Origin: Dryococelus australis
Lineage: Eukaryota > Arthropoda > Insecta > Phasmatodea > Phasmatidae
Direction of reading: 5' to 3'
Assembly (NCBI GenBank): GCA_029891345.1
Contig: CM056999.1
Span: 25,641,418-25,705,417, forward strand
DNA: 64,000 bases
Every line of letters starts with the position of its first letter. Position 1 is the stretch's first letter. This document shows positions 45,951 to 58,260 of the stretch, one piece after another. The notes under the pieces are model-generated. The model saw nothing but the letters and a program-made list of their open reading frames with translations, ran no database searches and was not told the origin of the DNA. The position numbers and the translations under genes were made by a program.

Positions 45951-46760
45951 GCTGTAATCATGCGAGAGGAAATAGGGAAATTGCCATTTCCTGGAGTTAG
46001 AAAAAAATACTGCTCTATTCGTGACAGAAACTCCTCCATTGACAGTGATACAAGGCCATGCACATGTTACGAAACATGGGCTTCTAATAAAGCGTCAACA
46101 GCAATGGAGCAGGGCATAATCATAGAAGGGTTTAAAAGCAGTGAAATTATGCATGGTCTTCGATTCAAGTATGTTATCAGCGATAGAGATTCGAGCGTGT
46201 ATGCCAAATTTGTTCAAAATGTTTCATACTGTCGCTCCATTCAGAAGTTAGAGTGTTCCAACAACTGTGTGGAGGGTTACAAGTGGCAATTACACATTAT
46301 AGCTGCTGATGAAATGTTCGCAATAGAAGGTAGAAGACACCTGAAACTCTCTATCCCTCATTTGACAGCTGCTACTCGAGGGGTTATTCTACATTGTGCC
46401 AGTGTTGGCGATAAAGTTGAACTCATGAGAAACTTAAAAAATGGCCCTTATCGTGTGTTTGGGCAGCACATAGAGTGCCGAGGTTATTTCTGTAACCAAG
46501 AAGAGTCAATTGACGTGTTGCCAATTATCAAGAAGACGAAACTAATGGAAGAAATGGGAGCTCTTGTCGATCGCCTCGTAGAAAAAACTCCACGACTCAT
46601 TACCAATAAAACTATAAATTCAGCTTAACTTAATTTGTGCCTTTGTGTCTCTTGGCCGAATTTAATGTTGGAAAAAGGATCACTTCTATGCAACGGGGAT
46701 TTTTTCAAAGAAGGTGTTACGCTGGAATACAACACTCACGAGGCCATTCCTGAGAACTTA
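45951..46760 (+). pseudogene. Mutator-like transposase domain fragment
   Basis: A 222-codon frame (45960-46628) has CYETWASNKASTAMEQGIII, GFKSSEIMHGLRFKYVISD then RDSSVYAKF, and QKLECSNNCVEGY. Later it has GPYRVFGQHIEC. The spacing W..SS.AME.D.I..GF..S...HGLRY...IGDGDSSV is that of the Mutator-like (MULE) transposase domain of arthropod genomes; the DxDSS position reads DRDSS here. Beyond the stop at 46626 a shifted frame continues with LLAEFNVGKRITS and FFQRRCYAG, the next part of the domain, to about 46750. TTTATTTCAG at 45941-45950, just before the frame, looks like a splice acceptor. The N-terminal part is missing; probably a relic, but the longest clean coding frame in its region. Confidence 0.7.
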
Positions 46761-46769
46761 GTACCTTAG

Positions 46770-47285
46770 AACTGAGAACTTAGACCCTGACGGGTCGATG
46801 TCCAGGACGAACACACAAGATGTTGATCAGGCGGGAAATGCATCGTCATGAAGCAGTAGCACGGCATAGACTTGATAACCCTAGTAAGAAACTAACTAAA
46901 ACCCAAAGTGTTAGCTCCTCCAGTTGAAGACTATGGACCAAGTGTCGTATTACCTGAAGATACTGAGGCCCTACAGCAAAAATGAAAGTGTTTTCGCTGC
47001 ATAGCTGCAAGTTACTGTAGAAAACGGGACAGAATAATTGGAGTGCAAACAGTTGCACAAAGAGAGAATGATGTATAAATTGGTAACAGACAAGGTCGTT
47101 TAACATCAAGTAATTTTTGAGTGGTTTGATTGCAGAAAGATTCCACACCTTACTGTAATTTTCTTAAGCGACTTCTGTACAAACCAGCTATGGAGTATGG
47201 CACCCATAACGAATACATCGCTATTAAGCACTTCGAAGCAGAAATAGGAAGGTAGGTTATTGGGCACAGTGCAATGTGCACAAAT
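46770..47285. other. Gene-free interval after the transposase fragment
   Basis: No motif recognised. May include decayed MULE 3' sequence. Confidence 0.3.
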
Positions 47286-47289
47286 AAGA

Positions 47290-47465
47290 TGGATTGAGGA
47301 AGCATTAGGAAGGAATCGGCCATGGCCTTTGTTAGGGACCCATCCCAGCATTCACCTGAAGTGAATTCGGAATACCACAGAAAACTGAAATCAGGATGGC
47401 CGGACTGGGAATCGAACCTGGGTACTACAGGACGCAAGTCCAGTCAGTTACCTCTGCGCCAAGGC
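47290..47465 (-). mobile_element. tRNA-derived SINE
   Basis: On the minus strand from 47465: TGCCTTGGCGCAGAGGTAAC contains an A box (TGGCGCAGAGG). GGTTCGATTCCCAGTCCGGC about 35 bases further on contains a B box (GGTTCGATTCC). The body continues GTGAATGCTGGGATGGGTCC and GCCATGGCCGATTCCTTCC and ends near AATGCTTCCTCAATCC. The head would be transcribed by RNA polymerase III. Body words of this kind (a 'GGGAAACCACGGAAAACC'-like segment, here degraded, plus the CTTCCTAATGCTTCC tail) recur in repeats of orthopteroid and other hemimetabolous insects; that is recollection. Confidence 0.65.
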
Positions 47466-47771
47466 AGAAACAGTTTTGAATGTCGACAGGTGTTGAATAT
47501 TTGTGGATTTGAAACATGGTTACCTGGGGGCTAGGTCAGATGGTTTAATTAGAGAGGAAAGTGCTCTGGTCGAGGTGAAATTTGTTACTTCTGCTACGCC
47601 ACAAGTCCTAATGAAGACTGCTAGATATGAAACTTCTTTTTGGTGATGACGTCCGACAATATCCTAATACGTAAGGAGAAGCACTACTACTTTTATCAAG
47701 TGGAAGGAGCACTGAACATAACTGGGCGCCAATTCTGGGACTATTTGGCAATGCCAGACAAATAGTTGACA
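47466..47771. other. Gene-free flank of the LTR element
   Basis: No gene or structured repeat recognised. It borders the 5' LTR starting at 47772. Confidence 0.3.
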
Positions 47772-49602
47772 TGTACCATGTCCCTGGCCCTAGACCGTCT
47801 CCCACGTCTTCCAAGAACCCACCGAAGTACAACTCAGCACCACACGAGTGTAGCAGTGCTCAAGCCTGTGTTCCGTGTGTATGCCTGAGTTTGCACTAGT
47901 AAAGGTGTGCTGTAATATTGTGTAATTATTTTTCCATTATTTTCCCCATGGCCCTGTTTAACTTTATTATTATAATTAATAACTTTTGTGAGAGTTAAGT
48001 ATGTTAAAATAAATTATCATGTTTTCTGTGCATAACATATATTCCAACTTTTGATTATGCATGATGTCAAAAATGCAGCACCAAGTGCATCATTGCGACA
48101 CATTCAGAGTAAGTGGAAATATTTTTAATCATGTATATCCCCCATGCGATCCAGTGCACAGTGTCTTTTTAATTATAGCAGGGATTTTGTAGAGTAAATG
48201 CGTGCTTGGGTGTTTATATTTAAATGAGATTGCTGTCATGAGAAGCATGCACTTTGATAAACACATCGCGCTACCATGTGCTGGGGTACGATGTGTACAT
48301 AATAATATTTAGAATGTTCTACCCCTGTTCGGTTTTTGCGCCTACATACATATTTTTTCATTAAGATTCAATTCATTGGACAAAGTACTAAAGGTAGTAC
48401 GATTCAGACAATGTCCAGCATTGAATTACGTCGTTCCCAACCAGAGACACGAATGCCGTAGCATGTGAACCATGTGCCAAAAAGTGGCAAAATAATATTA
48501 ATGATTTTTAAGTGTTTGATACCAAGGATTACATTTATTCATCATGTTGTGTATGAAAAATTATCAGTGTGTAAATAAATGCAAGCAAATCCCAGCATGT
48601 GCAGAGCACTGTACCTGCCTAATCTAACCTCCAAATGTGATGTTAGGTCCCAGTATATCGTAAGTTCTTATGGTTAAGTTTTATATTCGATATTTTTATT
48701 TGATGCCATTATATGTAAAATGTTATGTGTTTTGTGCCTCATTTTCATCCAGGGTCATGTTAAATCATTTTGTTTCATTTATTAATTATGCATTTTACAA
48801 TAAGTGATTAAGTGACATGGCAGCAGCATTTAGAGACAGTGAACAGGCAGCCAACCACCACGTTAAGTAGTAGCATCTTGGTTACCGAGTGAGGCAGACG
48901 CAAATCGAGTGTCCTCCCCAGGCACTTGAGCATTTTCGCACCAATCATGTAATTGTAATAGTTTTATTTAGTTTACTAGAACCATTCTTGTTTTGCAGCC
49001 CGGGGAGTGAGCCGCCTCACGACCCAGTCATTTTTTCATGACGGGGGTTTGAAGCTACTGTAATTTCATTTCAGGCATATTTCAACCACTTTTCTCAGTG
49101 TCAGTGCATCGCAGCTTGAACGGGGCAGTGTTTTGGAAATGCTTCATACGAAAATTCATGGAATAAATCAGAGTGTCACATAAATCGGCATCTCTTTATT
49201 TCACTGGCCCCATAATAGCCACTTAACCCATTTTAATTGTGTATGTGTAATTTAATGGTGTCGGAGGACAACAGAACAGCCTTCACTTGAGTCTGACTGC
49301 CCCCACTACTTTAGGCCCTTGGAATTTAAGTTGTAAAATGCACCCAATGCTTGGTACGTGTCATGTCGGGTTGAAATGCGGCACACTAGCCCTGGCCATA
49401 TCTTTGTATTGCATTCTGGGTGTCGCTTTCATAGAACTTATGAGCAGCACATATCAATAGCAGATTCCTGGATAAATCCAAATTCAGGGTGGTCGACCAC
49501 ATGATCATACTTTCTTAGTGCTCATGACTGCTGAGTGCTGGCGCCCATCCCAGTAAATATAACAAAAACCAACCTTCCTGGGGGTGTGATCCTCTTTCTC
49601 CA
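47772..49602 (+). repeat. 5' LTR (1831 bp)
   Basis: Collinear with 54351-56196 over its whole length: CAAGAACCCACCGAAGTACA near 47812, ATGTCAAAAATGCAGCACC near 48063, CACTTTGATAAACACATCGC near 48250, ATGCAAGCAAATCCCAGCAT near 48580, GCATCTTGGTTACCGAGTGA near 48872, GGGGAGTGAGCCGCCTCACG near 49002, GTGGTCGACCACATGATCAT near 49490 and AACCAACCTTCCTGG near 49568. By-eye divergence between the two LTRs is clearly higher than for the 13435 element. Confidence 0.8.
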
Positions 49603-50352
49603 GAATACAGATTGATTTGCTTTCAAATGGCTTGCCCAAACACGTGGTTATGCCCGCCCGCCAAAATTCTCCAAATTTTTCCTTTACCTTATTTTGCATA
49701 ACTTCCCGCAACCCATTTGTGCTGCTGCCAGTACACTAGTCACCTACAATTCCATAAGTGCTATTCTACTCTAGTTAAACAAAGCTACTTTGTGAACCTA
49801 TAATATCTATCCCGATATCCTCTTTTCATATCACCCTTTGTGTGACATGTTTAATGATGTGTGCCCACAAGTACATGTTCCATTGGGCTGTAACTATCCC
49901 TATTTTCGCTACTAGCGAGTTCCTGTATTTTCCGTGATAATTTTGCGAGAAATGGACGAGGAAAAGGGAGCTGCAACAAGAGGAAAAATTTGGCACCAAA
50001 ATTGCTATTTGGCTAGTGTGTGAATGCTGCCATTTTGGGACAAGCATCTTCTTTGTTTAGTATGCAGTTGTGACATCAGCCATCCACCATCTTGGTCACA
50101 TGATAAGCCGAGTGGTATTGTGCCACCTGCCGCCCCCTGCATTTGTGCACCATAGCGCCGGCAGGAACCACCCACCCTCGCCATACTGTATTAGGTGTTG
50201 CCGCGTGCCGAGAGCCGTGTGGCCTGGTGGAACAATAGACATCACAGACTCTTCGCATCAACCACACCACGATGTTAACCGTGTGTGTGCAAGCTTTCAC
50301 ACCACCAATGGTTTAGCCTTACAATTTATGCCGCAAGCGTTTATGACCCACA

Positions 50353-51500
50353 ATGAAGCCGGACCCGTTTTTGCTCATAGATTTGCAAGGAAACTCGTGT
50401 GTATGCGAGGATCCTACATTGGTACAAAGACTTTGGACCACAATTGAGGAAACCAATGTGGAACGTCAGGCTGAAGCGCTGCCACGCACTATTGATGGCG
50501 GACCAGACGACCTATTCACCAACTGTTCTAGACCATGTCGATCCAAGAGATTTGTGAATATAGTTAGTGTGCCCAGCCTTTGCGCCTGCGATGTTTTTCA
50601 ACTTAGTCCACCGCTATCGTTGTCACACTTTTGGAGGAATCTGAGGAAATGTGCAAAATACATCACGAGTGACAGGATGGGAGCAGCTACCTTCGCACGT
50701 ACAATATGTTGGCGGCTTTATCAGAGCAATGTGTTACCCTGCAGGAGAAAGCAACGCTGCGGGACACATTTAATATAAATTGCCTCTTGTGCCAGCTGGT
50801 CATGAATGAAAGACTGCGCAGAACCGAAAAACAAGGTTTAATGTTACCCACTCAACAACCACCGAGGATGGAAGTAGGGGTAGCTGACTGTGACGGTGTG
50901 TGGACACCACAACAACATGTGCCAATGTTGGCACTGCCACACCTACCGCCTGGCGCTGAGCACACATGAATGTCGCACCATGCCAAGCCCTCACCTGCTC
51001 CATGCCGTTGCTTCCGATTGTGCCAGCCTGGGAATTTGAACCATGGGTGATACAAGAACTGATGTATGGCAGAACATGGGAAAGAAGAGCCCATTCCCCT
51101 GTTACTCCAGTGAGATTCCAGTCACTTCCTGAATACATTGGATGCACGAACGAAGATCCGGCACTATTTCTGAAGGACTGTGAAAAACATCTGACACAAT
51201 ATACAATGTCGATCTGGAAGTTTGGCCCAACTGATTTGGGGATTGGTTTGGAACAAATACCTGTCTGCGGTGGCAGAGCGTGAACTGCTACGGAATTACT
51301 TGGGCCGATTTCAGCCAGTCATTCCTCAGCCAATTTGCCAACATGTTCACCTTCCTGCGAGCATGGAGCTGAAACATCCTGGAAGAGCAGGGGGAAGAGA
51401 CACTATGCAATTTCGTGACACAGATAATTAGCATTTTCCGCGAATACCCCCCAGAAATGAGCTATAGGAAGTCCTGGAGGTAGTTTCGAGTAAAGGGCGC
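50353..51500 (+). pseudogene. gag: gag remnant
   Basis: Short frames only. The frame 50966-51283 has VRFQSLPEYIGCTNEDPALF and then LKDCEKHLTQY, a typical entry to the capsid (F.G...DP..FL......). Further on, other frames at about 51300-51480 give WADFSQSFLSQFANMFTFLR, EETLCNFVTQIISIFREYPP and EMSYRKSW. That is the W..F...F...F..., E.L..F......R pattern of Gypsy gag. No zinc knuckle found between 51500 and 51960. Several frameshifts. Confidence 0.6.
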
Positions 51501-51964
51501 CCACATTATAGAGCTACTCTGGCACATGTTATTCCCTCCACGGGATGGGAGTTTTCGCAAACAGTTATGTTGCTGGGATCAACCACCACCACCGAGCTGC
51601 AACGCGACCGTGATCGCCACCAGCCACACCAGGACAATGAATAATCGAAATTGCGTATTACCAACAGAGAATATAATAGGAAAAGGGTGGGTGGTCAGGA
51701 GATGTAATCGAGACCAGTATAGGGGATGACAGCCATGCCATCTTCCGCGCCCGGGGCCCACCACCGGAGCCGTGGTGCCTTGCACACCAATGTGCATTGG
51801 GCTACATTTCGATAATCGCTGTCTGCATCGGGCTGGTGCAGCGCCCACTCCCGGGCGATGGATGCTGCCACCAGGAAACGAGAGGTTGGGTTAGGGCAAC
51901 CGTACGACACCCACCCCCGGACCAACACTTTTCCACTGACTAGACACCCCAACAAATTAGTCTT

Positions 51965-52262
51965 GTGCAAATAAACAGTGACCTCAACAGTTTCATTTGT
52001 ATTTCAGTGCTTATCAACAATCACCCCTGTCACATGCTTATAGATACAGCTGCATCTGACAACTTTGTTCGAAGTAGTTTTGTCAACAGTAACCTTATCA
52101 AAACAGCCGAAAAGACAGTTCAATTGGCAACCTGTCAACACACAGGTAACATAATGGGGGGGGGGGGGTGAATATTATTGAGTGCATCGACGATGTAGAA
52201 ACTGTGACAGTAGCATTTGTGTCCAATGAAGTTAAAGAAGAAGCCATCCTAGCAATACCCTA
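51965..52262 (+). pseudogene. pol: Aspartic protease
   Basis: The frame 51965-52171 has CHMLIDTAASDNFVRSSFV, where the canonical DTGAS is changed to DTAAS, likely inactivating. It reads VQLATCQHTGNIMGG and, across a G-run (52156-52168), continues with NIIECIDDVETVTVAFVSNE, the expected beta-strand run of a retropepsin, to a stop at 52261. The ILG.DFL landmark is absent, being beyond the deletion point. Confidence 0.65.
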
Positions 52263-52278
52263 GTCAATAGAGCAAAAT

Positions 52279-53604
52279 ATGGTAATCAAAACTGCAGCCC
52301 GTAGAATCCATTTCAGTAAAGATGAGGAGCGAATGACCGTGTATAATGTGGGACCTGCCCGGCGGGAAAGCACGCCTGCTGCCACACCAATAGAATGTGC
52401 AATTCTGTCAGTGCTGCACACTGCACCCATGCTCTGTGCACTCCAAGAGGACATCTCCCATGAACAGAAAGACTGCGAGGTAACACATAAGCAGAGAGAA
52501 GAATGTGTGAAGCAGACTGTAAAGCGATGGCGTGTACTGAATAAATGTGTTGAATCGTGTGTGAACACAGACAGTGACACATGGCGTATGTACGTATCTG
52601 CCACTTCCCATGATGCAGACCTCAAGTATGTGCATATGTACAGCATTTCCGGTCACCCAGGCATGACCCAAACGAAAACAAACATTCTTAAATATTTCCA
52701 TTGGCAGGGAATGTCTGTAGGTGTTAGAGATTTTGTGCGGAACTATGGGACATGCAACAGGTTCAAGAGCCGATGCAGAGATGGTGTACAACAGAAACAG
52801 CTGCGAGAGTCCAAAGGATCGTTTGAAACAATTTCTCTGGACCTTATGGGGCCCTACCCTAGAACACATACTGTGAAAAGGTTCATGCTTGTGGATACCG
52901 ACCTGTTTTATGGGTGTATAGACGCCTATCCAATCTCCAGCATGAAAGCTAGAGGAATTGATAACGTCCTGGAGAATGAATTTTTCGCCCCCTGGGGATA
53001 CCCTAGAACAGTGCTAAGTGAAAACAGAATGCAGTTTACTGGTCGTGTGTGGCAAGATCTCTGAATGTGATCTGGTGTGAAACATTACACCACTGCGAGT
53101 TACCATACACACCTAAACCCGATGGAACCGGGCAACCAAGATATTAAAAGTCAGTTACTTCTACGCATGGGGGAAAACCATGTGTTGTGGGCAGAGCACC
53201 TGCCAGCTGCCTTATTCGTGCTGCGGACCCGCACGAACTAGGCGATAGGAAGAACTCCCACTCAGCTGTTACAATGTCACGACCTTTCCCTCCCCAGTGT
53301 GATTGTCGGCAGGAAGAGGAGGAGAGTTGAGAAGAGCAGTGAGAAAGAGGTGAGGAAGGTGCTAGAGACAGTGCCTCTATGCATCACAGTGGGTGCCGGG
53401 CACCACCCCCTCACCTGCTTGCAACCTCACCAGCTGGTGTATGCATGGACACATCCACAGTCAGCTCGACAGTGTGGGATCTATGCAGGGTTCGCTGCTA
53501 ATAGGAGCGGCTCACATGAAGTCGTGAGTAAACAAGGGGAATATTGCTACAGGATATGCTTTAGCAGGCAGCATTCTGTGATTTTTGACAGTGATGCACT
53601 ATGA
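52279..53604 (+). pseudogene. pol: Integrase fused downstream of the deletion
   Basis: A single frame of 261 codons (52279-53064). The first ~100 residues have no domain. Then comes the zinc-finger His pair (YVHMYSISGHPGMTQT), Cys pair CNRFKSRC (usual CxxCQ), core start ISLDLMGPYPR (first Asp), VDTDLFYGCIDAYPIS and TVLSENRMQFTGR. In the last, the catalytic Asp of the usual SDNGxxF has become Glu. After a shift, HLNPMEPGNQDIKSQL (third catalytic position) and WAEHLPAALFVLRTRTN follow near 53120-53235. The frame 53299-53604 supplies a C-terminal tail. The length and order fit a Gypsy integrase, inactive by mutation and frameshift. Confidence 0.75.
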
Positions 53605-54350
53605 TTTACTGATGCCAGATTCGCGACGCACGGCCTCGAGAGTCCACTGCACAGCGTGGGAGTGGGTGTTGTAGAATCTGGATCATCAGAAAATACTGAG
53701 CCCACAGTCGGAAATGATGCATGTGAGGATTCTCTCCAACAACCTGCAGCTGCAACACCTGACACTAAGCCTTCTACAGAGGCTCTAGCAGGGGAAACAG
53801 CGGGAAACCGCATGTTGCAGGGAGAACAACTTTCAGTGGCTGTTTTCCCTCCCATTCTGCTAGCCACACCAGAAGGCTGCCTGAAAGTGATCAGCATTGC
53901 CAGGTGAGGGACCCGCTCGGAGGTGTCGTGACGTCAAGGAGAAGCCATTTGTTGCCAGCGCCGTTTTCACTGACGCCGAGGCCAAACCTATTTGTTTTTG
54001 GGGACGCTTAAGCAGTTGGTCTCAGCCGCCCACATCCGACCAGCAACGAGGACAGCGGGAGCGGCAGTGACAAATCGGAGGTTGAGGAGATGCCTTCCCC
54101 TCCTCTCCGATCGAAACAAGTATGCATCAACCGGCATGTTACGTGTGTTGCCAGTGGACATCTGCACATGCCCACTGCAGCCATTACAACATGGCTGGCC
54201 ATGCGGGAGCAGCAACCTCGCAACAACAGGGGAGTCACTTTAATCTACAGCCACTGTGTGGTCTTCGTCTATGCCGCACGTGTTGCAGCTGAAGCAGAGC
54301 CTGTTTACAACGAGTTATACGCCTCCTCCAGTGGGAGAAGGTGTATAACA
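53605..54350. other. Internal region between integrase and 3' LTR
   Basis: A GC-richer 750 bp stretch with overlapping frames on both strands; none carries an env or other domain. It has the position of the 3' untranslated region or a lost env. Confidence 0.4.
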
Positions 54351-56196
54351 TGTGCCATGTCCCTGACCGTAAACCATTCCCATGTCGTCCAAGAACCTGC
54401 CGAAGTACAACTCAGCACTACACAAGTGCAGCACTGCTCAAGCAAGTGTCCGTTTGTGTTCCTGAGTTTGACCAGTGAAGGTATGATGTAATTTTGTGTA
54501 ATTATTTTCTCATAATTTTCCATTGGCCCGGTTTCATTTTATTACTATTATTTATTTCTGTGAATGTTAAGTATGTTTAAATTAATTTATCATGTTTTTT
54601 TTGTGCATAACAAATATTCCCCTTTTGATTATGTGTAATGTCAAAAATGCCACAAGAATGTGCATTAGTGCGATGCATTTAACATAATTGGAAAGATTTG
54701 TAATTGTGTACATCTCCTTTGCGATCCATTGCATTATGTATTTTTAATTATAGCATGATTTTTGTAGAGTAAAAGTGTGCTTGCGTTGTTTATATTTTAA
54801 TGAGCGTGTCGTCATGTGCAGCATGTCCTTTGATAAACATGTCACGCTACCACATGATTGGGCACGACATGTACATAATAATATTTAGAGTGTTTTACCC
54901 CTGTCTGGTTTTGTGCGCTTACACATGTATTTTTAAACTAAGATTTAATTCATGGGAGACAGTACTAAAGACAGTACGATACGGGCAATGCCTAGTATTG
55001 GATTACGTCGTTCACAAACCAGAGACATGCATGCCGGAGCATATGGACCATGTGCCAAAAGTGTCCCAACCAATATTAATAATTTGAAAGTGTTTGATAC
55101 CAAGGGTTAAATGTGTTCATTGTGTTGTGTATGAGAAATTATCAGTGTGTAAATAAATGCAAGCAAATCCATGCATTTGAAGAGCAGTGCACTTGCTAGT
55201 CTAACGTCCACACATTAGATTAGTTTACCCATTAAGTCTTTAGTCGTTATGGTTAAGTTTGTGTTTTATATTTTTATTTGATGACATTGTATGTAAAATT
55301 GTATGTGTTTTGTTCCTCATATTCATCTAGGGTCATGTTCATTCATTTTGTTTAATTTATTAATTATGTATATTGCAATAAGTGATCACATGACACAGTG
55401 GTGTAATTTGAACCCAGTGCGTAGGCAGCGCTCCACCATGTGTAGTAGTAGCATCTTGGGTACCAAGTGAGGTGGTCTCACTTCGAGTGTCCTCCCTGGG
55501 CACTTCACCATTTTCGTGCCAATCATATAATTGTAATAGTTTCTTTTAGTTTACCAGAACCTTGCTTGTTTTGCAGCCTGAGGAGTGAGCTGCCTCACAG
55601 CCCGATCATTTGTTCATGACTGGGGTTTAAAACTACTGTAATTTCATTTCAGGCATCTTGCCACCTTTTTCTTTGTAAGTGTTTCCCTGCTTGGATGGGA
55701 CAGTGTTGAAAATGCTTCATATGAAGGTTCGTAGAATAAATCAGAATGTCACATTACTCGGAATTTCTTTATTTCACTTCCCCCCTTAATGGCTGTTTAA
55801 CTCATTTTCATTGTGTACTTGTAATTTAATGGTGTCAGAGCAGAACAGAACAGCCTTCACGGGAGTGAGTAAGCGTTTGGGGAAGGCTGACAGCCCGCAC
55901 TACTCTAGGCATTTGGAATTCAAGTTGGAAAACACTTTCAAAGCTTGGTACGTATCGTGTCGGGATGAAACACCACTCACTAGCCTATGCCATATCTTTG
56001 TAATGCATTCTGGATGTTGCTATCATAGAAATTATGAGCAGCGCAGACCAACGGCGGATTACGGGAGGAAGCTACATTCACGGCTGTCGACCACACGACC
56101 TTACTTTCTTCGTTCTCACGACTGCTGAGCGCTGGCGGCCATCCTGGTAAATATAACCAAAACCAACCTTCCTGATGGTGTGATGCTATTTCTCCA
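54351..56196 (+). repeat. 3' LTR (1846 bp)
   Basis: Begins TGTGCCATGTCCCTGACCG and ends CTATTTCTCCA. Collinear with the 5' LTR. AATAAATCAGAATGTC near 55734 is the likely polyadenylation signal, matching GAATAAATCAGAGTGTC near 49160. Near its end it has the GTCGACCACACGACC word found in all LTR end modules of this window. Confidence 0.8.
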
Positions 56197-57080
56197 AACT
56201 CCAGAGTGTTTTACAGTCACAGTAAAGTCTTCATACAGAAAAAAATATCAGTGTATGAATCCTTCTGGAGGCAGATAATGACTCAAAATGTGAACAATTT
56301 TATATACATAGCATTTTGCCAGAAATCATGGAACCTATTTTCCCAGTACAATATACGATTCGAGAACCTGCATGTATAACTGCAGCACGAAAAGCAGACT
56401 TTCTTAAAATAGAACGAAAATGTAATGCATTCCACATAGGGAGTCTGCAACCTTTGAATTATTTTGAATTACTACAGATACTAAGGACACATGTTTTAAC
56501 TTAGTTGTTTTAGTATATTTTGACGTCCTACTTACGTAATTTCTGAGTTTGCATGAACAATGTAACATAATTGTTATTATAACAATAGTGTTTGGGTTTG
56601 TACACTTGCATCAGTTTGCTCTTAAACATTTGTATAGTCTTATATTACTACTAGCTGAAGTTCGTTATCGTTAGTTTGGTATTTATATGATGTAAAGCTA
56701 ATGCCTATTTCACTTCTTACAGTTAGCTATACTATTACATTCTTTTGTTTTCAAACGAAATCTGTATTTGTTTTACACAATTTTCCGTTTCAACTGTTCG
56801 CACATTTTATGCTTAGTTCGTTTGAAAGATAAATGTGTTTGCTACATCTGACTTTCAGTACCAATTATACTACATATATGATGTTATTGTCCACCATTAC
56901 TTATTTGTTTATATTTGTTTTCTTTAATTACATAACTATTAAATATATTACATATACTCTCTTGTTACCATAGCATTTCAACGACATTTGTATATTTAAA
57001 ATGTGTTTATAGTTATTTACTGTTAATGGATATTATTGCGCTCACACGAGTGGTGTAAACACAGTTATTATAAATTTGTA
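56197..57080. other. Gene-free AT-rich interval
   Basis: A 62-codon frame (56316-56504, MPEIMEPIFPVQYTIREPA...) has no recognised domain and little else around it. The remainder is AT-rich with no repeat partner. Confidence 0.3.
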
Positions 57081-57084
57081 TGAC

Positions 57085-58260
57085 AGCCATGTTTAAACAT
57101 GTTTGCAAATGGAACTCACCTCAATAACAGAATGCAAACGGAGGGAAATCCTTGATGCGCTGTGTCTCCAGAGGTGCTGGTGGTGTGTTCGTGTCCTGCC
57201 TGAGAGCAGGTGGGGAACAGGATCTGACGATTTCAATGCCACGTTCAGTATAGAGACCAATTGTTGATGGGGTCGCACGGCCGACGGCCTATGGCGACTC
57301 TGGATACGTGGTCAATATGAAGGACAGTTGAGTGAATTTGTCCATTACATTACGTAAAGGTAAAATATTGCCTGTGGGCGAAGCTGTCGGCCACTTTGCA
57401 CACCTATCTTACCACTGAAGTTACCCTGCTTAAGGGAGGCAGGCCCAGTAAATACAAAACACACTGAAATACACTTGTAAATATGAAGGCTGCTATTAGC
57501 GTGCAGTACCCGATGAACTTAGAGTGAAATGCAATAAAACACGCTTAATTATGGTATGACTGTTTTATTTCTGTTAAGGTACAATGGAATGTTACTGCAC
57601 TTGTGAATGCGTACCTTAGTTAAGCGGACCCGGCACTCTGGACCTGCTGATGGTCACTACAGCTGGAAAATAAGGTGTGGGCCTTAGATTGTAATTACAT
57701 GAAATGCGTCCTGCGCATGAAGTCCTGGTATTTTACGTCAGGATGCAGGGAGACCTCCCCTCAGCTAAATAAAAGTACCAAAAGGTTCTAGAATTACATT
57801 AACTATGGATATGAATAAAACTGTAGCCTATATTGAATTGCCGAGGGGGGTGGGCGTCTGCCCTGCTGGTTGTCTGGAGTGCTGAAGTCTGACTAACGAC
57901 ATGACATCGGTTTCGCTGCACGTCCGGCGAATCTGGTGCCAAATTGCAAACATGAAAAAACTGTACATAATGAATAACATGATAAGTGAAATTAATGTTA
58001 TACATAATTAAGATTGCTAAACTAAAACACATTGGTGACATACTCGTGAACGCCGGACACCAGATATGGCTAAGAATGTGACATCACGAGAATGTCACTG
58101 CACTTGAAGGGCGATATTAAATGAAATGATGCCTTAGGTGGCTGATTCTCCACAGATGATTACATGTACATTATTATAATTAACATATTAGAATCGGCGA
58201 GTGTCGTTATGTATTTAATTGCAGAAATGTGTATGGATGTGACTACACATGGATTTTGTA
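57085..58260 (-). repeat. LTR-like sequence on the minus strand
   Basis: Read on the minus strand, 57330-57240 gives CCATAGGCCGTCGGCCGTGC and then GACCCCATCAAC, matching the end module GGGCCGTCGGCCATCACGACCCC at 7958-7982. AACAGAAATAAAACAGTCAT near 57570 would be the polyadenylation signal. The right boundary is uncertain. It represents an LTR of the same superfamily in opposite orientation. Confidence 0.45.

Larger units (their letters stand above)
47772..56196 (+). mobile_element. LTR retrotransposon with both LTRs; reverse transcriptase and RNase H missing
   Basis: Direct LTRs of 1831 and 1846 bp enclose 4.7 kb. Internal order: leader (49603-50350), gag (50353-51500), protease (51965-52260), integrase (about 52560-53604). 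The protease passes into the integrase zinc-finger region within ~350 bases, where ~1.5 kb of RT plus RNase H is expected, so this copy cannot move by itself. LTRs start TGTACCATGTCCC / TGTGCCATGTCCC and the aligned ends read TTTCTCCA. Flanking bases (TGACA and AACTC) do not form a duplication, and no primer-binding site is obvious after 49602. The family is the same as, or close to, that of the LTRs at 2390-8600. Confidence 0.8.

Noticed and set aside
52260..52869. Minus-strand frames of 89-153 codons
   Set aside because: Antisense to the integrase frame, which has the finger and catalytic-core motifs.
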